A stretch of 64,000 bases of DNA from Linum tenue (lineage: Eukaryota > Streptophyta > Magnoliopsida > Malpighiales > Linaceae), in NCBI GenBank assembly GCA_946122785.1, contig CAMGYJ010000004.1, forward strand, positions 60,520,679 through 60,584,678, read 5' to 3'. Below are positions 60,020-64,000 of the stretch, one piece after another (the stretch's first letter is position 1; every line of letters starts with the position of its first letter). Made by a program: the position numbers and the translations under genes. The notes beneath the pieces are model-generated. The model was not told where the DNA came from. It ran no database searches and saw only the letters and a list, made by a program, of their open reading frames with translations.

Positions 60020-60631
60020 ATGGGCGCCAAGTCTCTCCAGATCTCTTCCTCCCTCCTCACTCTACTCGTCCTCCTAACCTCCGCCGCCCTCTCCTTCTCT
60101 CCCGTCGCGGCGGCCGCGAAGCCGAAATCGCACGACGGATTCTCCCGGCGCCTGTCCCCGGCGACGCTCCGCCTCAAGAAAGAGAAGCTCAGCCACCTCC
60201 GCTTCTACTTCCACGACGTCGTCTCCGGGCCCAACCCAACGGCGGTGCAAATCGTACGGGCGCCTCCGCCCAGCGTCTTGTCCACGGGCTTCGGCATGCT
60301 GGCGATGATCGACGACCCGCTGACGGCCGGGCCCGAGCCCACTTCCAAGCTGGTGGGCCGGGCCCAGGGGATGTACGGGTCGGCCGCGCAGAACGAAGAT
60401 GGGCTGCTGATGGCCCTCAACTTCGTTTTCGTGGAAGGGAAGTTCAACGGGAGCACGCTGAGCGTCCTGGGGAGGAACGCGGTGATGTTGCCGGTGAGGG
60501 AGATGCCGGTCATCGGCGGGAGCGGGGTGTTCAGGTTTGCTAGGGGTTACGCTCAGGCCAGGACCCGGACTTACAATCCGACGACCGGAGATGCTCTAGT
60601 GGAGTATAATGTTTATGTCTTCCATTACTGA
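60020..60631 (+). CDS. Dirigent protein 2
   Basis: Secreted dirigent protein, 203 residues in one exon, with a signal peptide (about residues 8-34, TLLVLLTSAALSF) and the signature LSHLRFYFHDVVSGPNPTAV. It is very close to dirigent protein 1. Differences cluster in the signal peptide (four extra residues), after VRAPP (PSVL versus TANLS), after YGSA (AQNED versus SLNDV) and near the C-terminus (TYNPT versus IFNLR). The conserved blocks STGFGMLAMIDDPLT, PVREMPVIGGSGVF and NVYVFHY are unchanged. No stop or frameshift, so both duplicates look functional. DIR-b/d-like; substrate unknown. Confidence 0.96.
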   Translation: MGAKSLQISSSLLTLLVLLTSAALSFSPVAAAAKPKSHDGFSRRLSPATLRLKKEKLSHLRFYFHDVVSGPNPTAVQIVRAPPPSVLSTGFGMLAMIDDPLTAGPEPTSKLVGRAQGMYGSAAQNEDGLLMALNFVFVEGKFNGSTLSVLGRNAVMLPVREMPVIGGSGVFRFARGYAQARTRTYNPTTGDALVEYNVYVFHY

Positions 60632-61429
60632 TAATTTCACACTTTCACATTTGGCCTTTTCCGATTATCTACTGTCGGGCGTCGCCCCTTTATATCCCAA
60701 ATTTTGCTAATATAAGTCTCTACTCATTTATACTATTATTGGGTTTGTAGACATAAGCTGTTTTTTTTCCCGACACAAGGTGTGCATGACTCACAAAGAT
60801 GTAACTGACTACATGACATGCCAGAGATAAAACTTCACCGTCCATAGAGTGATATCGACTGACGGAAAAGCCAACTCCGATACCCCTAAACTGAATTGAC
60901 TAAGCAGTAGCTGGGAGTGGCCGAAACTAATCCACAGTGAGCTCGAAATAGCTCACGACTAATGATTTATAAGAGGACTACATTGAGATAACTACCATAT
61001 CCTAACACTAATATAAAAGAGATTCTCCATGAGAAGGTACTTAATTCTAAATTTCGACTATTCTGAGAGAATTATGGAGGGACCCTTTTGTCCTTTTAAT
61101 TAATAAAACCACTATTAAACTATTATTTTTAGTAACTGGGAGAATTTAGGAGCGACACTTTTGTTCTTTTCAATAATAAAAACCCATACAAATATTTCGT
61201 TCGTAACTGTCGCAACCGTCCCTCCGGGGGGGTCCGTCGTCGTCGCGTCGGCATTTTTGGGAGTCGCCATCGATCTTACTTGGAGTGGATCGAACACTCT
61301 TCGAATCGGCTCCGACCTTAGGGTCAGAACCGAGATATGGTCTGCGAAAATAAAGTTCTGGGTTCGGGAGTACGGTTACGTGTGGGGAAGTTAAGAAACA
61401 CCCCCACAACGCCCTAAATCGGTACTACT
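60632..61429. other. 3' region of dirigent gene 2 and spacer
   Basis: Homology to copy A fades by about 60740. The rest is AT-rich with no gene seen; the short open frames near 61160-61400 lack family features. Confidence 0.4.
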
Positions 61430-62420
61430 TAAGTCTGATAAGTTTTTGCGAGTTGGGTGTATTTTTGTAATAATTTAGTAATTTTAGGGGTCCCACTGGA
61501 CCATTAAATGGTTTTATCGTATTAGTTGTAATTTAATTATACATCCACTGACGTACAATTTAAAGATAAAGTTAATTGGTTAGTTGGACTCGAACCTTAT
61601 CGGTTGCCTACGTACCCGTTAGACGGGATCAAAGTCCACGTAGTTCGTTTGTGACTTTGATAATTTAAATGTAACCACGTTCCACTGATCGTGATTCTCG
61701 TATTAAGAATTTTATTAATAAAACTTCATTTAGATTATTATGAGGTTATGATAATAAATTCAAGTATTTTAGTTATTAGGAAGTATTTTGATGTATTGGG
61801 AAAAACAATGAGATAAACTTAATCCGCATTCTACATTTCGTATTAAAGATTTTAAATGGATAAAACTAAACAGAATGATTAGCTTAATGCGTGATGGGCC
61901 AGCAGCCCAACGGGCTAAGGCTGTAGTTTTAGCGCTTTCATGTCTGAGGACTCGGGTTTGAAACCCGGTCTCAACAAATTTTGGGATTTTCGTTTTGATG
62001 TAGCGAAGGGGAAGGGTATTTTGGTAATTCCACAAAAACGCGGTGGCATGGCTGCGAAATAAGCTGAAAACCCTAGGGGCATTTTGGTCTTCTGGAAAGA
62101 TATATAAACGTCTTAAACGGGAAAAAAAACAAAAGCCTACCCTAATAGACCAAATCGGCCGCCGCTCACCTCTCTCTCTCTCTCTCGTTCTTCTCCCAAC
62201 TCTCTCTAACTTTCGCCTCTCTTCTTCACTCACAGAGAAAAGCGAAACCCTAGCCAAACCTTGCCGCCGTCATCCTCGCCTCTCGAACTCTCTGTTTCTC
62301 GCCTCTGCCCCAAGGAAACGAAAATCTAAAACTCACCACAAGCCGCCCACGGCCCCGACAAAACGACGACGAGATGACGACCTGAATCGACTTCAACCGA
62401 CTAGAGGCATGTCGATCCAG
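61430..62420 (+). other. Possible long-LTR sequence of an unrecognised retrotransposon
   Basis: Contains GGTTGCCTACGTACCC and GTCCACGTAGTTCG, words I associate with LTRs of some plant Ty3 elements, and a tRNA-B-box-like GGGTTTGAAACCC near 61958. A TATA-like TATATAAAC (about 62100) is followed by a pyrimidine-rich, leader-like stretch with a CT run. No second copy, PBS or coding region is in the window, so the call is tentative. Confidence 0.3.
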
Positions 62421-64000
62421 GTAGGGATTTTGCTTGCATGTTATTTTCTTTCGCTTTATTTGTTGATTTTCAGGAATTTTAGGGTTCTAATCGCTTTTTA
62501 TTTATGTTTTTTTGGATCTGGATTGACAGAAAGAACGGAAACAAATAACCGCCGCCGACAGACGATGACAGAGAAGAAAGCGCGGCGGAGGCGGAGTACA
62601 GATCCCTCGGCGACGGTGAGTGAACCCTAGGCGAGTTTCACGCGTTGCATGTCCCGATTTCTGTGTTTTTTTTGTTGTTGTTGATTTGAGGTTCTGATGT
62701 ATATTTTTTTTGTTTTGGATTGGGGTGATGAACGAGGGAGAAGAAAAAGGGGGTCGCTGATGATGAAAGGTGGACTCGCTATCGGCTAGAACCGCCGGCA
62801 ACGGGGTGAGAGGACCGATGAATTTTGCTCTTTCTTTTTATTTCTGTTTGTATTTAGATTTGGGTCAGTACTGACCTTCTACTTTTTTGTTTCGTCAGGA
62901 TGAGAGAGGTGGGCAGGTTTGTTTAATGATCTCCTAAACTCAGTTAGTGTGATTAGGGAATTTGAACTAAAAAAGATTATACGATTTTTAGGATAGCCAA
63001 CATATCTGGGTTTAAAAAAACCGGTTATGTATGAGTTTGTGTGAATCGAAATGGTATTTTTTGGACTCCACTTAGTATGGTTAGAGGTTAAAAATATGAA
63101 AAGGGGATTTGCTTGTTATTGAATTTCGAATCTGATAGTGTATCTTTGTTTTTGGTAAAATGGTTGTTTTTGTATGCTTTTTGACTCTTAATGTGCAAAT
63201 CAGTTGCCTAAAAACGCAATTAGTTTTACTTATAATAGGCTAGATCATTAATTATCACAGCCACTGCTTGTGATTTTGTGTAGACTATGATTGCTAGATT
63301 ATGGATTTCTCTGTTGGTTTTGAAATCTGGAATATAATGTATTTGGGTGATTTACGTTGCAAATCCAAGTTGATCCATGGACTTTTGAAAAGTCGTTTTT
63401 GCTTATTTCGAAAGTAAGCTATTTACAGAAATTTAAAACAAAAGATCCAACTCTTAAGGACAGTTATCTAAATCGGTTTATAGATTGGCATAGCTAATAA
63501 TAAGCAAAAGAAAATACAATAGGAGAGCTTAATGAAACTGATATGAGCAGATCTTGGTAAATAAAGCGCTTGATTATGAATAGCTTGTAAATTAAAATGC
63601 TTGAACATAAAATCGCAAATAGATGGACGATTATAACATCATAATGATTGTATGGACTTGATAAAAAATGAAAGATGGAAATTGATACTAGTACTAACCT
63701 GAATTTCTAGGCCTAAAAATGGCCTTTTCCTGCGTCAGTCTTCAAATCTGCTCCTCCAATCTCGCAGTTCCCTCCAATTAACTTCGGCTAAGAGCAAGAA
63801 CCGAAAAAAAACTGTTTGGAATGTAAATATTTCTATTTTTGTAGAGTGTTTTTTTCTTCTTCCATTCGCCCCTCCCTCTAAGCAAATGTTGAAGAGCTTT
63901 TTATAGCCAAATGGCTACTGTTCATTGGATAGATGTGGCAATGTTTGGTTAATCCATGGATGGAGGTGGCCGGCCTACTCTTTTTAGGGGGCAGCTGCCC
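62421..64000 (+). other. Leader-like sequence with candidate splice sites, no protein recognised
   Basis: Candidate donors (CCAG|gtaggg near 62420, GACG|gtgagt near 62616) and an acceptor (gattgacag near 62529) bound short GC-rich segments rich in Arg and Lys codons. Beyond 62900 the sequence is AT-rich and featureless. It may be the untranslated part of a transcript or retroelement continuing past the right edge. Confidence 0.25.

Larger units (their letters stand above)
52608..60740. repeat. Tandem segmental duplication, copy B (ends with dirigent gene 2)
   Basis: Same marker order as copy A in the same orientation, directly adjoining it. Copy B carries a LINE fragment, a 4.66-kb hAT element and a solo copia LTR, none at the positions invaded in copy A. 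Homology after the dirigent stop runs to TATATCCCAAATTTTGCTAATAT and fades by about 60740. Confidence 0.85.

Noticed and set aside
61900..61980. tRNA or SINE around the GGGTTTGAAACCC palindrome
   Set aside because: No A box at a suitable distance and no A tail; it may simply be part of an LTR.
1..64000. CRISPR arrays, bacterial operons, endogenous pararetrovirus
   Set aside because: No spaced direct-repeat arrays, no prokaryotic gene organisation, and both complete reverse transcriptases come with LTRs and an integrase.

Overview
This is nuclear DNA of a flowering plant, very probably a eudicot. It holds intron-rich genes of plant families (a KIN-7-type kinesin, dirigent proteins, an intron-containing Mic1/RMC1 gene), Ty1/copia and Ty3/gypsy retrotransposons primed by initiator tRNA-Met, hAT and Mutator-like (MULE) elements, LINE fragments and AT-rich spacers. 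I cannot name the species. All reading was done by eye; no search or alignment program was run.

Layout. 1-7448 (minus): 22 exons of a kinesin whose C-terminal end lies beyond the left edge. 9415-11466: three Mutator-like elements nested inside one another, each with its own perfect 9-bp target duplication. 11467-17700: repeat debris with a SINE and old LTR-element sequence. 17899-22785: a decayed Ty3/gypsy chromovirus inside another LTR element. 23223-24411: a non-autonomous hAT element. 25499-31184 (minus): an 11-exon gene for a Mic1-domain protein (RMC1-like), with a hAT remnant in one intron. 31470-32192 (minus): a 59-residue twin-CX9C protein encoded just upstream. The splice signals place it on the same mRNA as the RMC1-like protein, so this locus looks dicistronic. 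33512-41011: AT-rich spacer with two more hAT elements and a Pack-MULE carrying a broken copy of a U-box/ARM E3-ligase gene.

41960-60740 is a tandem duplication of a block ending in a dirigent gene (51629-52228 and 60020-60631). Each copy was later invaded separately. Copy A has an intact Ty1/copia element, a LINE fragment and two hAT elements. Copy B has a LINE fragment, a 4.66-kb hAT element and a solo copia LTR. Because the blocks are paralogous, several insertions can be read against their own empty site in the other copy. 61430-64000 looks like long-LTR or untranslated sequence without a convincing gene.

The kinesin and RMC1-like gene are housekeeping-type genes kept intact among transposons. 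From memory, and not checked, their Arabidopsis counterparts are also neighbours (At3g12020 and At3g12010), which would make this ancient microsynteny stretched by transposon insertion. The dirigent pair is the specialised-metabolism part of the window. The points most worth following are the dicistronic transcript, the triple-nested MULEs, the Pack-MULE, and the dirigent duplication with reciprocal empty sites.
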